A DNA stretch of 64,000 nucleotides. Source: Roseateles_B sp041912595. GTDB lineage: Bacteria; Pseudomonadota; Gammaproteobacteria; Burkholderiales; Burkholderiaceae_C. Made by a program: the position numbers and the translations under genes. Where the stretch lies: assembly GCA_041912595.1 (NCBI GenBank), contig JAYRMR010000011.1, positions 1 through 64,000 of the forward strand. Direction: 5' to 3'. Below, in pieces: positions 10,330 through 21,067 of this stretch. Within the stretch, counting starts at the first letter, position 1, and each line of letters opens with the position of its first letter. The notes under the pieces are model-generated. The model was not told the origin of the DNA, did not search any database, and saw nothing but the letters and a program-made list of their open reading frames with translations.

Positions 10330-11205
10330 TCAGTACATCGGCGGCTCGCCGGGCGGGCGCGTCTTGAAGCGCTTGTGCACCCAGAAGTACTGCGCCGGGT
10401 GGCGGCGCACGCGTGCCTCGAGCCAGGCGTTGACCGTGCGGGCATCGGCCAGTGGGTCGTCGCTCGGGTAGCCGGGAATGGGCTCGCAGGCCTCGACCTC
10501 GTAACCCTGCCCCCCCGGCAGCATCGTCACCACCAGCGGCTGCACGACCATGCCCTGGCTCGCCGCCATGCGGCCCGGGGCCAGCAGCGTGCAGGCGGGG
10601 ACGCCGAAGAAGGGCACGAAGGCGGAGTCCTTCTCGCCGTGGTCCAGATCCGGCGCATTGAGGAAGGCGTAGCCCTGCTTGATCAGGCGCAGCACGGGGC
10701 GGATGCCGTCGTGCCGGTCCACGAAGGCCGTCGTGCCGAAGCGTGAGCGCCCGGCCAGGATCTGGGCGTCGATCACCGCGTTGCTCTGCGGCTGGTAGAC
10801 GTCCACGCCGGGCCGCTTCTGGTTGAGCATGAGGGCCGGGCCGACCCACTCCAGCCCCACGAAATGCGGCAGCAGCCACATCATCGCGCCAGGGGTCTGC
10901 TCGGCCAGCTGGATGTTGCCCTTGATGCGGATCATGCGCTGCAGCCGCTCGGCGGAGGCGAACCACAGCAGGCCGCGCTCCAGCAGGCTGCGGCCCACCA
11001 TGGCGAAGTGCTCGCGGGCCAGCGCCTCGCGCTCGGCCGGCGTCAGTTCCGGGAAGCAGAGCTCGAGATTGCGCAGCGCGATGTGGCGGCGTCGGCGTGC
11101 CAGCCACCACAGCAGCCGCCCGAGGCCACGGCCCAGCGCGGCCAGCACGGTCAGCGGCAGGAAATGCAGCAGCCACAGCAGGCCGATCAGCAGGCGGGCG
11201 CTCAT
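10330..11205 (-). CDS. LpxL/HtrB-family lysophospholipid (lipid A) acyltransferase, copy 2
   Basis: The 291-residue inner-membrane protein has an N-terminal membrane anchor (LLIGLLWLLHFLPLTVLAALG) and the LpxL/LpxM acyltransferase core. The HX4(D/E) catalytic motif is PHFVGLE, and GVPACTLLAP and HPAQYFWVHKRFK are further family landmarks. Such enzymes add the secondary acyl chains of lipid A. ATG at 11205 overlaps the stop of the preceding paralogue by 4 nt (ATGA), so the two are translationally coupled. Which acyl chain and position it serves cannot be read from sequence. Confidence 0.9.
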   Translation of the reverse strand: MSARLLIGLLWLLHFLPLTVLAALGRGLGRLLWWLARRRRHIALRNLELCFPELTPAEREALAREHFAMVGRSLLERGLLWFASAERLQRMIRIKGNIQLAEQTPGAMMWLLPHFVGLEWVGPALMLNQKRPGVDVYQPQSNAVIDAQILAGRSRFGTTAFVDRHDGIRPVLRLIKQGYAFLNAPDLDHGEKDSAFVPFFGVPACTLLAPGRMAASQGMVVQPLVVTMLPGGQGYEVEACEPIPGYPSDDPLADARTVNAWLEARVRRHPAQYFWVHKRFKTRPPGEPPMY

Positions 11206-12050
11206 GCCAGGCCGCCCTCGCGGGGCGATTTGTAGCGGTTGTAGCCCCAGAGGTACTGGTCGGGCGCTTCCAGGATCAAGGCTTGCATGGACTGGTTGAT
11301 GAGCTCGGCCGCGCATTCTGGACTGGAATCGGCCGGGATCTGAGGTCCGGGTCGCACATGCACCACATAACCCCGCCCCCAGGACAGCCGCTCGCCCCAG
11401 ACCAGGACCACCGCGGCGCCCGTCTGCAGGGCGAGGCGCTGAGCCAGCGTCATCGTGTATGCGGGCCGGCCGAAGAACGGCGCCCAGACGCCCTGCCCCT
11501 GCGGCGGGACCTGGTCCGGCAGCAAGCCGACGGCCTGCCCCTGGCGCAGCGCGCGCAGCATCTGGCGCACGCCGGACAGCGTGGCCGGTGCCGTGTCCAG
11601 GTGGGGGCGCTGGCGCGAGGCGGCGACGATCTCGCGCATCCATGGCTTGCGCGCGGGGCGGTAGAGCACGGTGATCGCGCCGTGGCTGGCCGCGAAGTGC
11701 TCGGCATAGGCCTGCGCCGTGACCTCGAAGCAGCCCATGTGCGGCGTGAGGAAGATCAGCCCCCGCCCCGGCGGCACGGCGAGGATGTGCTGCTCGCCCT
11801 CCCAGCGCACGCGGGCGCCGAGCAGCTGGTCCGGGGCGCGCAGCCACAGCCAGGGGAGCTCCGCGATCATCCGGCCCGCCTGCCCCACGGCGCCCATGCC
11901 CGCCCAGCCGTGCAGACCGGCCAGGGCCCGGTGCTCGCGGATGCGCCGGCGGTAGGACGGGCTCAGCGCCCAGCTGAGCCACCCCACGGCGGCGCCCAGG
12001 CCGTGCAAAAACCACAGGGGACAGCGAGACAGCAGGCGCAGCAGGAGCAT
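11202..12050 (-). CDS. LpxL/HtrB-family lysophospholipid (lipid A) acyltransferase, copy 1
   Basis: The 282-residue paralogue of the next gene has an N-terminal hydrophobic helix (PLWFLHGLGAAVGWLSWAL), the HX4E catalytic motif in TPHMGCFE, LPDQVPPQGQGVWAPFFGRPAYT, and the C-terminal DQYLWGYNRYK. The pair probably performs the two late acylations of lipid A. ATG 12050 starts at the natural N-terminus; the frame extends further upstream into the metK leader without homology. The gene is divergent from metK with 179 bp between the starts, and the minus strand carries a TATAG-like element just before the start. Confidence 0.9.
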   Translation of the reverse strand: MLLLRLLSRCPLWFLHGLGAAVGWLSWALSPSYRRRIREHRALAGLHGWAGMGAVGQAGRMIAELPWLWLRAPDQLLGARVRWEGEQHILAVPPGRGLIFLTPHMGCFEVTAQAYAEHFAASHGAITVLYRPARKPWMREIVAASRQRPHLDTAPATLSGVRQMLRALRQGQAVGLLPDQVPPQGQGVWAPFFGRPAYTMTLAQRLALQTGAAVVLVWGERLSWGRGYVVHVRPGPQIPADSSPECAAELINQSMQALILEAPDQYLWGYNRYKSPREGGLA

Positions 12051-12229
12051 GTTTCTATAATGAACAGATCGCCGAGTTAACTTGGACAACTTGCGGGGCG
12101 ATGCGGGACTCATCAGTCGATGGGAAGAACCGCCGGGCTGAGAAGCTCCACAAATGCCGCTAAAGCGTTCGCCGCCTGACTCCACCAGCACGGCAACGCC
12201 GATGAATCAACAAACTGGAGTTTAAAAAA
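12051..12229. promoter_or_regulatory. lpxL-like / metK divergent intergenic region
   Basis: A TATAAT hexamer on the plus strand (12056-12061) is a candidate -10 box, which would give metK a leader of about 160 nt. I compared the leader with the SAM-I, SAM-II and SAH riboswitch cores and saw no match. GGAG (12217-12220) lies 9 nt before the GTG start. No hairpin with a U-tract is seen. The -35 element is not convincing, so the promoter call is tentative. Confidence 0.35.
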
Positions 12230-13414
<1,185 letters not shown>

Positions 13415-13453
13415 GCCCACGTCGCGAGGGCAAGACCTGGCCCTCCGCAAGAC

Positions 13454-13478
13454 AAAGCCGCCCTCGGGCGGCTTTTTT
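13454..13478 (+). terminator. rho-independent terminator of metK
   Basis: AAAGCCGCCC with GGGCGGCTTT form the stem around a TC turn, followed by a run of six T (13473-13478), 40 bp past the metK stop. The AAA on the other side gives a short U-run on the minus strand too, so it may also stop transcription of the converging CheY-like gene (stop at 13495). Confidence 0.9.
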
Positions 13479-13494
13479 CATGGGCGTCAGCGCC

Positions 13495-13866
13495 TCACGC
13501 CATCCCGCACAGCTTCCGGAACGGCCCCAGCACCGCCTCGCCCTTGAACGGCTTGACGATCCAGCCGGTCACGCCGATGACCTTGCCGCGCTCGCGCATG
13601 GTCTGGTTGTCCTCGGTGGTGAGCATCACGATGCGCACCTGCTTGTTGCCGAGCTCGGTCCGGATCTTCTCGGCCATGGTCAGGCCGTCCATGTTGGGCA
13701 TGTTGACGTCGCTGACCACCAGCTTGATGCCGGGGTCCTTCTGGAGCTGGTGCAGGCCGTCGCGGCCGTCGGTGGCGACAGCCACCTCGAAGCCGTTCTT
13801 GCTCAGGAAGCTGGCGACGATCTCTCGCATGGTGCTGGAATCGTCCACCACGAGAATGTGGGCCAT
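13495..13866 (-). CDS. CheY-like single-domain response regulator
   Basis: The 123-residue stand-alone receiver has the acidic pair in VVDDSSTM, phosphoacceptor Asp53 in VSDVNMPNMDG, the switch Thr in MLTTEDN, and the conserved Lys in IVKPFKGE. It has no output domain, so it acts by protein contact, as in chemotaxis or type IV pilus signalling. It lies 38 bp downstream of a gene with a CheX-like domain on the same strand. CheX-type proteins dephosphorylate CheY, so the two probably form a signalling pair. The flagellar che operon is not in the window. Confidence 0.9.
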   Translation of the reverse strand: MAHILVVDDSSTMREIVASFLSKNGFEVAVATDGRDGLHQLQKDPGIKLVVSDVNMPNMDGLTMAEKIRTELGNKQVRIVMLTTEDNQTMRERGKVIGVTGWIVKPFKGEAVLGPFRKLCGMA

Positions 13867-13904
13867 ATCGGGGTTCTCCTCGCGATTCTTCGGTCAGTCG
13901 TTGT

Positions 13905-14870
13905 TCAGAAGAGCTCGAGCTCGCCCGTGGCGGCCACATCGGGCGGGGCGGCATCGAACTCGGCAAATTCCTCGGGCGACCAGTGCAGGTTGAAGATGAA
14001 GCGCTGCACGATCATCAGCGGCGGCAGGCCCGGTCGTTTCGGGTCCGACAGCTGGTAGCGGATGCACAGCTGCGGGTCCTGCGAGCCGAACGAGATGTAC
14101 TTGTGCTCGTGGTTGATCACGATGGGCACCTGGGTCTGCTGGTTCGCGAAGGCCTTGGGCGGGATGTAGCGGTTCTTGAACGCGCCCCAGATCAGGTTCG
14201 TCGTCTCGCCGAGCATGTTGTTGAGCTCGCGAAAGTTCAGGTCCCCGCCGACGCCCTCGTAGCCGAAGCCCTGCAGCAGGCCCTGGCGCAGGGCCGTCTC
14301 CTCGGTCTGCAGCATCATGTAGCCGCGGCACCAGGTGCTTTCAATGGCGATGAGCGTCGACACCTCGCCATGGATGATGCGGTCGTGCACCACATAGGGC
14401 GACTCCGCCATCACCTGCGCATTCGGGAACATGGAGCTCAAGGCCGAGCACGTCAGCTGCACGATGCCGTTGACCAGGCTGGTCGGGTAGCGAAGGCTGA
14501 AGATGGCCCGCTCCACCGCCTCGCGCAGCGGCTCCATCTCGCCGGACTTCCACTCGTGGCGCAGCGTCGCCTGCTCCTCGGGCGTCAGGACGCGTTCGCT
14601 GGTGCGGCGCAGGAAGATGGGCAGCTCGGGCCGCAGGCGGTGGATGGCGCGGGCCAGGCTCAGGCCGTCGGGGCCGTCGCAGGGCAGGTTCTCCGCCAGC
14701 AGCACGCCGCCGAGGTCCTTGTGCTGGGAGAGCGTCGCCAAGGCATCGCCGGCCGAGCGCGGCAGCGCCACGAGGCCCACCTGCGTGCAGAAGTCGGACA
14801 GCCGCCGGTACTGCTCCGGCTCATGCTCCAGCAGCAGCACCTTGGCTTCGAGTTGCGTGGTTTCCGTCAT
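13905..14870 (-). CDS. receiver-like protein with C-terminal CheX-type domain
   Basis: The 321-residue product has two parts. Residues 1-130 look like a degenerate receiver (AKVLLLEHEPEQYRRLSDFC then GGVLLAENLPCDGPDGLSLARAI), where the usual acidic pocket is poorly kept. The C-terminal half matches the CheX/CheC phosphatase fold: GDLNFRELNNMLGETTNLIWGAFKNRYI carries the E-x2-N signature helix. CheX proteins remove phosphate from CheY. The start MTETTQ at 14870 is preferred over an upstream in-frame codon because it begins at the receiver-like domain, although no strong ribosome-binding site is seen. Its likely client is the CheY-like gene immediately downstream. Confidence 0.72.
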   Translation of the reverse strand: MTETTQLEAKVLLLEHEPEQYRRLSDFCTQVGLVALPRSAGDALATLSQHKDLGGVLLAENLPCDGPDGLSLARAIHRLRPELPIFLRRTSERVLTPEEQATLRHEWKSGEMEPLREAVERAIFSLRYPTSLVNGIVQLTCSALSSMFPNAQVMAESPYVVHDRIIHGEVSTLIAIESTWCRGYMMLQTEETALRQGLLQGFGYEGVGGDLNFRELNNMLGETTNLIWGAFKNRYIPPKAFANQQTQVPIVINHEHKYISFGSQDPQLCIRYQLSDPKRPGLPPLMIVQRFIFNLHWSPEEFAEFDAAPPDVAATGELELF

Positions 14871-15161
14871 GGGCACAGCAGGGTCGGGCCCTGTCCGCAA
14901 TGACCGCCGAGGCGATCGGGCTTGTCCGGCGGGGCATCGGCGGCCCCAGGCCGCCGGCGCTCATCCACGGTCCGGCCGGCGCGGGCGGGCGCTGAGCGGA
15001 CTCCGGCCCATGCTACGCCTGCAGCGCCGATTGCACAGTCGCCGCGCTGTGCAGGATTCACGGCTTTGCGAAGGCGGTCACGGGGCGCCGCACAGCCCCG
15101 GCCGCCCGCTCATGACAGCCCCCGCTTCCGGCGCTACCCTCAACACCCGACCCTCGCCGGC

Positions 15162-16181
15162 ATGCCCGACATGAGCCTGCACTACCAAGCCGCCCCGCTG
15201 ACCATCCTCGTCGTGGACGACCAGAACGCGACGCGCGTGGCCCTGGCCGCCGACCTCGACCGCGCGGGCCATCGCGTGCTGGAGGCCGACAGCGCCGACT
15301 GGGGCCTGCAGCTCTTCGAACGCTACCGGCCGGACCTCGTGCTGCTGGATGTGGAGATGCCGGACAAGGACGGCTACTGGGCCGCCCGCGCCATGCGCAG
15401 CGCCGAGCCCGGCGGCTGGACGCCCATCATCTTCCTCTCGCAGCGCGGGCAGGACGCCGACGTCTGGAAGGGCATCGAGGCGGGCGGGGACGACTACCTC
15501 ATCAAGCCCGTGACGCCCATGATCCTGCACGCCAAGCTGCGGGCCATGCAGCGGCTCTCGCACATGCGCCAGCGGCTCGTCGCCGTCTCGGAGGAGCTGC
15601 GCCAGGCCAATGCGCAGCTGCACGAGCTCAGCCAGGTCGACCCGCTGACGGGCCTCATGAACCGCCGCGGGCTGGACGGCCGCCTGCAGCAGGAGATCGC
15701 CGCCGCGCGCCGCAGCGGCCAGCCGCTGACGCTGATGCTCTGCGACGTCGACCACTTCAAGCGCTACAACGACGCGCTGGGGCACGTGGAGGGCGACCAA
15801 TGCCTGCGCCACGTCGCACGCCAGCTGAAGGATCTCTGCCGCCGCCCGGCCGACTGCGCGGCGCGCTACGGCGGCGAGGAGTTCGCGCTGCTGCTGCCCA
15901 ACACGCCCCGTTCCGGCGCCATGACCTACGCCCGCGCCCTGCTGCGCACGCTGGCGCAGGGCCAGCTCAAGCATCCGGACTCGCCCATCGCCGGCCACAT
16001 CACGCTGTCTGGCGGCATCACCACCTGCGTCCCCGACGACACGACCACGCCCGAAGGCCTGCTGATGCGGGCGGACGACGCGCTCTACAACGCCAAGGCC
16101 TACGGCCGCAACCGCTTCTTCAGCTACGAGATGCAGATGGACACCGACGAGCAGCGGCAGGCCCTGCGCGGTGGCCGTTGA
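15162..16181 (+). CDS. response regulator diguanylate cyclase (receiver-GGDEF)
   Basis: The 339-residue protein carries an N-terminal receiver with VVDDQ and phosphoacceptor Asp63 (VLLDVEMPDKDG). A coiled linker (about 131-165: LSHMRQRLVAVSEELRQANAQLHEL) follows, then a GGDEF domain with the intact active site RYGGEEF. It should make cyclic di-GMP from two GTP. RPAD lies exactly five residues before GGEEF, the geometry of the inhibitory I-site, so product feedback is expected. It is divergent from the CheX-domain/CheY pair, which suggests shared control. ATG 15162 or 15171 could start translation; neither has a strong Shine-Dalgarno. Confidence 0.93.
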   Translation: MPDMSLHYQAAPLTILVVDDQNATRVALAADLDRAGHRVLEADSADWGLQLFERYRPDLVLLDVEMPDKDGYWAARAMRSAEPGGWTPIIFLSQRGQDADVWKGIEAGGDDYLIKPVTPMILHAKLRAMQRLSHMRQRLVAVSEELRQANAQLHELSQVDPLTGLMNRRGLDGRLQQEIAAARRSGQPLTLMLCDVDHFKRYNDALGHVEGDQCLRHVARQLKDLCRRPADCAARYGGEEFALLLPNTPRSGAMTYARALLRTLAQGQLKHPDSPIAGHITLSGGITTCVPDDTTTPEGLLMRADDALYNAKAYGRNRFFSYEMQMDTDEQRQALRGGR

Positions 16182-16314
16182 AGTCGGCCGCTGAAGTCGA
16201 GGGTGAAGGCGGCGGCTTCGTCAGTCCCGCCTTCGGAAAAGCAGCACTGTACAAATCCACAGCCAGCAGGCAAGCTGCGGCCCATTCACCGCCACGCCCC
16301 GCCGCCGCCCTCCT

Positions 16315-17436
16315 GTGAGCCCCACCCGCCCGCCGAGCCTTGAACAGCTGCGCCGCTATGCCATCGCGCGCAGCCTCTTCGCCCCCACCACGCTGCCTCA
16401 GGCCATCCGCCGGCTGGGCTTTGTCCAGGCAGACCCGATGCGGGCGCCGGCGCGGGCGCAGGACCTCATCCTCGCGTGGCGCGTCAAGGACTACCGCGCC
16501 GGCGAGCTGGAGTCGCGCTACCGCCGCCTCGCCGTCGAGGAGGACTGCTTCGTCAACTACGGCTTCCTGCCGCGCGAGCACCTGGCGCTGATGCATCCGC
16601 GCACCGCCCGCAAGGCCTGGGACCACCCGACCGCCGCGCGCGCGGCCGAGCTGCTGGCCCACATCGAGGGCGCCGGCCCGCAGCATCCGGCCCAGGTCCA
16701 GGCCCGCTTCGACCACGGGCAGGTGCAGGGCTACTGGGGTGGCCAGTCCAATGCGGTCACGCATCTGCTGGACGGCATGCACTACCGCGGCCTGCTGCGC
16801 GTGCACCGGCGGGACAGCGGCACGCGCGTCTACGAGGCCGTGCAGCACCCCCCGCAGGACGACAGCCCGGCCGCCCGCCTCGCGCGTGCGCAAACGCTGC
16901 TGGACATGGTGCTGAAGCTCTACGCGCCGCTGCCCGCGCGCAGCTTCGGCTACCTCGGCACGCTGCTGCGCTATGGCGCTCCGCATCTGCAGCCCGAGAT
17001 CCGTCTGGCGCTCAAGCAGGCCCGGCAGCGCCACCCGCATGCCGAGGTCGACGGCCAGGTCTGGTTCTGGCCAGAGGGCGAGGACCCGCGTTCGCGCCGC
17101 CACCGGCCGCATGAGGCGCTGCGCCTGCTCGCGCCCTTCGACCCCGTCGTCTGGGACCGCCACCGCTTCGAGCAGTTCTGGGGCTGGCCCTACCGCTTCG
17201 AGGCCTACACGCCCGCGGCGAAACGCAAGATGGGGCATTACGCCTTGCCGCTGCTGTGGGGCGAGGAGATCCCGGGCTGGGCCAACCTCAAGGTCGTCGA
17301 CGGCCGCCTGCAGTGCGAGACCGGCTTCATCGGCGCCCGCCCCCGCGGCGCCCATTTCGAGGCGGCGCTCGACGAGGCCCTGGCGCATCTGTCGCGCTTC
17401 CTCGGGCTCGGTGACGAAAGCCCTGGCGAAGGCTGA
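16315..17436 (+). CDS. YcaQ-like winged-helix protein (HTH_42 / DUF1006 family)
   Basis: The 373-residue protein matches the YcaQ family: the N-terminal LRRYAIARSLF and LGFVQADPMRAPARAQDLIL, the central FVNYGFLPREHLALMHP, and the C-terminal LAPFDPVVWDRHRFEQFWGWPYRFEAY. Some members are DNA glycosylases that unhook interstrand crosslinks (E. coli YcaQ; AlkX), so a DNA-repair role is inferred from family knowledge. The start is GTG at 16315. It stands alone between the diguanylate cyclase (134 bp upstream) and the ahcY riboswitch. Confidence 0.85.
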   Translation: MSPTRPPSLEQLRRYAIARSLFAPTTLPQAIRRLGFVQADPMRAPARAQDLILAWRVKDYRAGELESRYRRLAVEEDCFVNYGFLPREHLALMHPRTARKAWDHPTAARAAELLAHIEGAGPQHPAQVQARFDHGQVQGYWGGQSNAVTHLLDGMHYRGLLRVHRRDSGTRVYEAVQHPPQDDSPAARLARAQTLLDMVLKLYAPLPARSFGYLGTLLRYGAPHLQPEIRLALKQARQRHPHAEVDGQVWFWPEGEDPRSRRHRPHEALRLLAPFDPVVWDRHRFEQFWGWPYRFEAYTPAAKRKMGHYALPLLWGEEIPGWANLKVVDGRLQCETGFIGARPRGAHFEAALDEALAHLSRFLGLGDESPGEG

Positions 17437-17487
17437 ATTGCCGCATTGGCCAGGCCCAATTTCACGCAAGGCCTGCGCGGCTCCTAC

Positions 17488-17493
17488 TACAAT
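17488..17493 (+). promoter_or_regulatory. candidate -10 box of the ahcY transcript
   Basis: TACAAT ends 10 bp before the first paired base of the SAH riboswitch (17504), so a start near 17500 would begin the RNA just at the aptamer, which is normal for this riboswitch. A matching -35 element at standard spacing is weak. Confidence 0.5.
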
Positions 17494-17503
17494 CCGCGCT
17501 GAT

Positions 17504-17610
17504 CCGAGGAGCGTTGCAACCCGCAGCCCGCGCACAGCGGCTGCAGGCCAGGCTCGGAACCGGTCGAGTGAGCCACACCCTGGCGCCGACCCCTCGCAAC
17601 CGCGCTCACC
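17504..17610 (+). ncRNA. S-adenosylhomocysteine (SAH) riboswitch
   Basis: The leader carries the conserved core of this riboswitch class: CCGAGGAGCGTTGCAAC at 17504-17520, GCCAGGCTCGG at 17547-17557, and CGCAACCGCGCTCACC at 17595-17610. CCGAG (17504-17508) can pair with CTCGG (17553-17557). GAGCG and GTTGC (17508-17517) can pair with GCAAC (17596-17600) and CGCTC (17603-17607), making the long stem and pseudoknot. SAH binding switches on ahcY so that the inhibitory by-product of SAM-dependent methylation is removed. About 85 nt separate the aptamer from the ahcY start. Confidence 0.93.
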
Positions 17611-17696
17611 CGCTGCCGTCAGGCCTGGGTGATCGCGTCTTCCTCGCCCTCCCCCTGCCCGGCGTCAGCGGCTTCAGACCATGAAGGAGCCTGCCC

Positions 17697-19118
<1,422 letters not shown>

Positions 19119-19163
19119 TCGCTGCGGGCTACTGCGCGAACTTCATGCGTCGTTGCGGGTCCC

Positions 19164-19206
19164 TCCGCAGATCCTCACGTAGCGCCGCTACGTTCCGGTC
19201 TGCGGA
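19164..19206. repeat. REP-like palindrome between ahcY and tlyA
   Basis: TCCGCAGA (19164-19171) pairs with TCTGCGGA (19199-19206), and inside it ACGTAGC (19177-19183) pairs with GCTACGT (19187-19193) around a 3-nt loop, with symmetric 5-nt bulges between the two stems. This two-tier stem resembles intergenic REP-type palindromes. No U-tract follows, so it is not a classical terminator; it may stabilise or attenuate the ahcY message. I saw no second copy in the window. Confidence 0.55.
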
Positions 19207-19292
19207 TCCTCCCGCGCCTAGCCTGAAGTCCGCTCGCGACGCCCGGCACCACCGAGCCTTCCCACGACACCCCCTGCCCTCTCGCTTCTCCA

Positions 19293-20075
19293 ATGCGCGC
19301 TGACCAACGCCTGATGACCCTGCAACTCGCGCCCACGCGCTCGGCCGCCCAGCGGCTGATCGAGCGTGGGGCGGTGCTGCGGGCGTCCGGGGCGAAGGTC
19401 AGGAAGGCGGGGGAGGACGTGGGCGAGCACGAGGTGCTGGCGGTCACGGATGACGCGGAGCTGCGCTATGTCTCGCGCGGTGGCCTGAAGCTGGAAGGCG
19501 CGCTGCAAGCCAGCGGCCTCGACGTACAAGGCCTCACCGTGCTGGACATGGGCCAGAGCACGGGTGGCTTCACGGACTGCCTGCTCAAGCACGGCGCCGC
19601 GCAGGTGGTGGGCGTCGATGTCGGGCACGGGCAGCTGCACGCCACGCTGCAGGCCGACGCACGCGTCACGGCGCTCGAGGGCCTGCACGTGCGCGAACTC
19701 GCGGGCTCGGCCCTGGCCGCGCAGGCGCCGGCTGGCGGCTTTGCGCTGGTGGTGGGCGACCTGAGCTTCATCTCGATGATCGGCGCCTTCGCGCAACTGG
19801 ACCCCTGGCTCGCCGCCGAGGGCCAGGTCTTGCTTCTCATCAAGCCGCAGTTCGAGCTGGGCCCCAAGGCCCTCTCGCGCGGCGGACTGGTCAAGGACCC
19901 TTCGCTGTATCCGCAACTGGAACAGCAGGCCCGCACGGCCGCCCAAGAGCGGGGCTGGCAGGTGCTGGGCTACTTCAGCAGCGCCATCACCGGCGGTGAT
20001 GGCAACACGGAATTCTTTCTGTGGGCCCGCAAGACGAGCGGCCACCCCGCAGCCACAGGAAAGGCATCGCCATGA
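19293..20075 (+). CDS. TlyA-family rRNA 2'-O-methyltransferase
   Basis: The 260-residue protein has an N-terminal S4 RNA-binding domain (MRADQRLMTLQLAPTRSAAQRLIERGAV) and an FtsJ-like Rossmann methyltransferase with VSRGGLKLEGAL, VLDMGQSTGGFTDCLL (SAM loop), DLSFISM and LIKPQFELG (catalytic Lys). TlyA proteins methylate 16S/23S rRNA and were first described as haemolysin A. The gene follows ahcY by 174 bp and overlaps metF by 4 nt (ATGA). Its place among methyl-cycle genes fits a SAM user whose by-product AhcY clears. Confidence 0.88.
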   Translation: MRADQRLMTLQLAPTRSAAQRLIERGAVLRASGAKVRKAGEDVGEHEVLAVTDDAELRYVSRGGLKLEGALQASGLDVQGLTVLDMGQSTGGFTDCLLKHGAAQVVGVDVGHGQLHATLQADARVTALEGLHVRELAGSALAAQAPAGGFALVVGDLSFISMIGAFAQLDPWLAAEGQVLLLIKPQFELGPKALSRGGLVKDPSLYPQLEQQARTAAQERGWQVLGYFSSAITGGDGNTEFFLWARKTSGHPAATGKASP

Positions 20076-20929
20076 GCACTCCCCTTACCGCGGCAGGCAA
20101 GCCGCCCGTCAGTTTCGAGTTCTTCCCTCCCAACACGCCCGTGGGCACCGAGAAGCTCCGCACCGTGGTGCAGGAGCTGAGCGCCGTGCATCCGCAGTAC
20201 TTCAGCGTGACCTACGGCGCTGGCGGCTCCACGCGCGACAAGACGCTGGCCACGGTCAGCGACATCGCTGCGGCCGGGCATGACGCCGCGCCGCACCTCT
20301 CCTGCGTGGGTTCCACCCGCGAGAACATCGCCGAGATCCTGGCCACCTACCGGGCCCAGAACATCCGCCGCGTCGTGGCCCTGCGTGGCGATCTGCCCAG
20401 CGGGACCGCCACGGCGGGCGAGTTCCGCTATGCCTCGGAGCTGGTGCAGTTCATCCGCGAGACGCAGGGCGCAGACTGGCAGATCGAGGTGGCCGCCTAT
20501 CCGGAGTACCACCCCCAGCAGCGTTATGCCGCACGCGACCTGCAGCACTTCGCCGACAAGATGAAGGCAGGCGCCAACGGTGCCATCACGCAGTTCTTCT
20601 TCAACCCGGACGCCTACTTCCATTTCGTGGACGAGGCCCGCAAGCGGGGCGTCACCGCGCCCATCGTGCCGGGCATCATGCCCTTCCACAACTACGGCCG
20701 CATCGCGCAGTTCGCGGCCCGTGACGGCATCGAGATCCCGCGCTGGGTCGCGCTGAAGATGGAAGGCTACATGGACGACACCGCCTCGATCCGCGCCTTC
20801 GGCCTGGACGTCGTGGAGCGCGTCTGCGAGCGCCTGATCGCCGGCGGCGCACCGGGCATCCATTTCTATACGCTCAACCAGAGCGGCCTGGTGCTGGAGT
20901 TGTGCAAACGCCTCGGCCTCGGCGCCTGA
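20072..20929 (+). CDS. metF: methylenetetrahydrofolate reductase
   Basis: MetF is a FAD enzyme that reduces 5,10-methylene-THF to 5-methyl-THF, the methyl donor for methionine synthesis. The 285-residue product begins with VSFEFFPPNTPVGTEKL, has YFSVTYGAGGSTRDKTL, VALRGDLPSG, the FAD-site VAAYPEYHPQ, and IHFYTLNQ near the end, all family signatures. ATG 20072 overlaps the tlyA stop, showing coupling. AhcY, MetF and MetK together cover most of the methyl cycle here; metH/metE is not in the window. Confidence 0.96.
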   Translation: MSTPLTAAGKPPVSFEFFPPNTPVGTEKLRTVVQELSAVHPQYFSVTYGAGGSTRDKTLATVSDIAAAGHDAAPHLSCVGSTRENIAEILATYRAQNIRRVVALRGDLPSGTATAGEFRYASELVQFIRETQGADWQIEVAAYPEYHPQQRYAARDLQHFADKMKAGANGAITQFFFNPDAYFHFVDEARKRGVTAPIVPGIMPFHNYGRIAQFAARDGIEIPRWVALKMEGYMDDTASIRAFGLDVVERVCERLIAGGAPGIHFYTLNQSGLVLELCKRLGLGA

Positions 20930-20957
20930 GCTTGCGCAGGATCAAGTCCCCATAGCC

Positions 20958-20981
20958 CCCGGGGGGAACGGCTCCCCCGGG
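20958..20981. terminator. possible hairpin terminator after metF
   Basis: CCCGGGGG and CCCCCGGG flank a short loop, giving a very GC-rich 8-bp stem 28 bp past the metF stop. It is followed by TTGCGCCAC, not a U-tract, so intrinsic termination is doubtful and it may only be an RNA 3' stabiliser. Confidence 0.35.
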
Positions 20982-21067
20982 TTGCGCCACATCAAGGGCA
21001 TACCCTGAGCCCGCGACTCCAATAGCTTCATCGGGAATCGATCCCATTCATTGAAGGAGCTATTGAG

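Noticed and set aside
12068..12229. Possible SAM riboswitch upstream of metK
   Set aside because: The leader was compared with the SAM-I, SAM-II and SAH cores as I remember them and did not match any. A covariance search would decide; I cannot run it.
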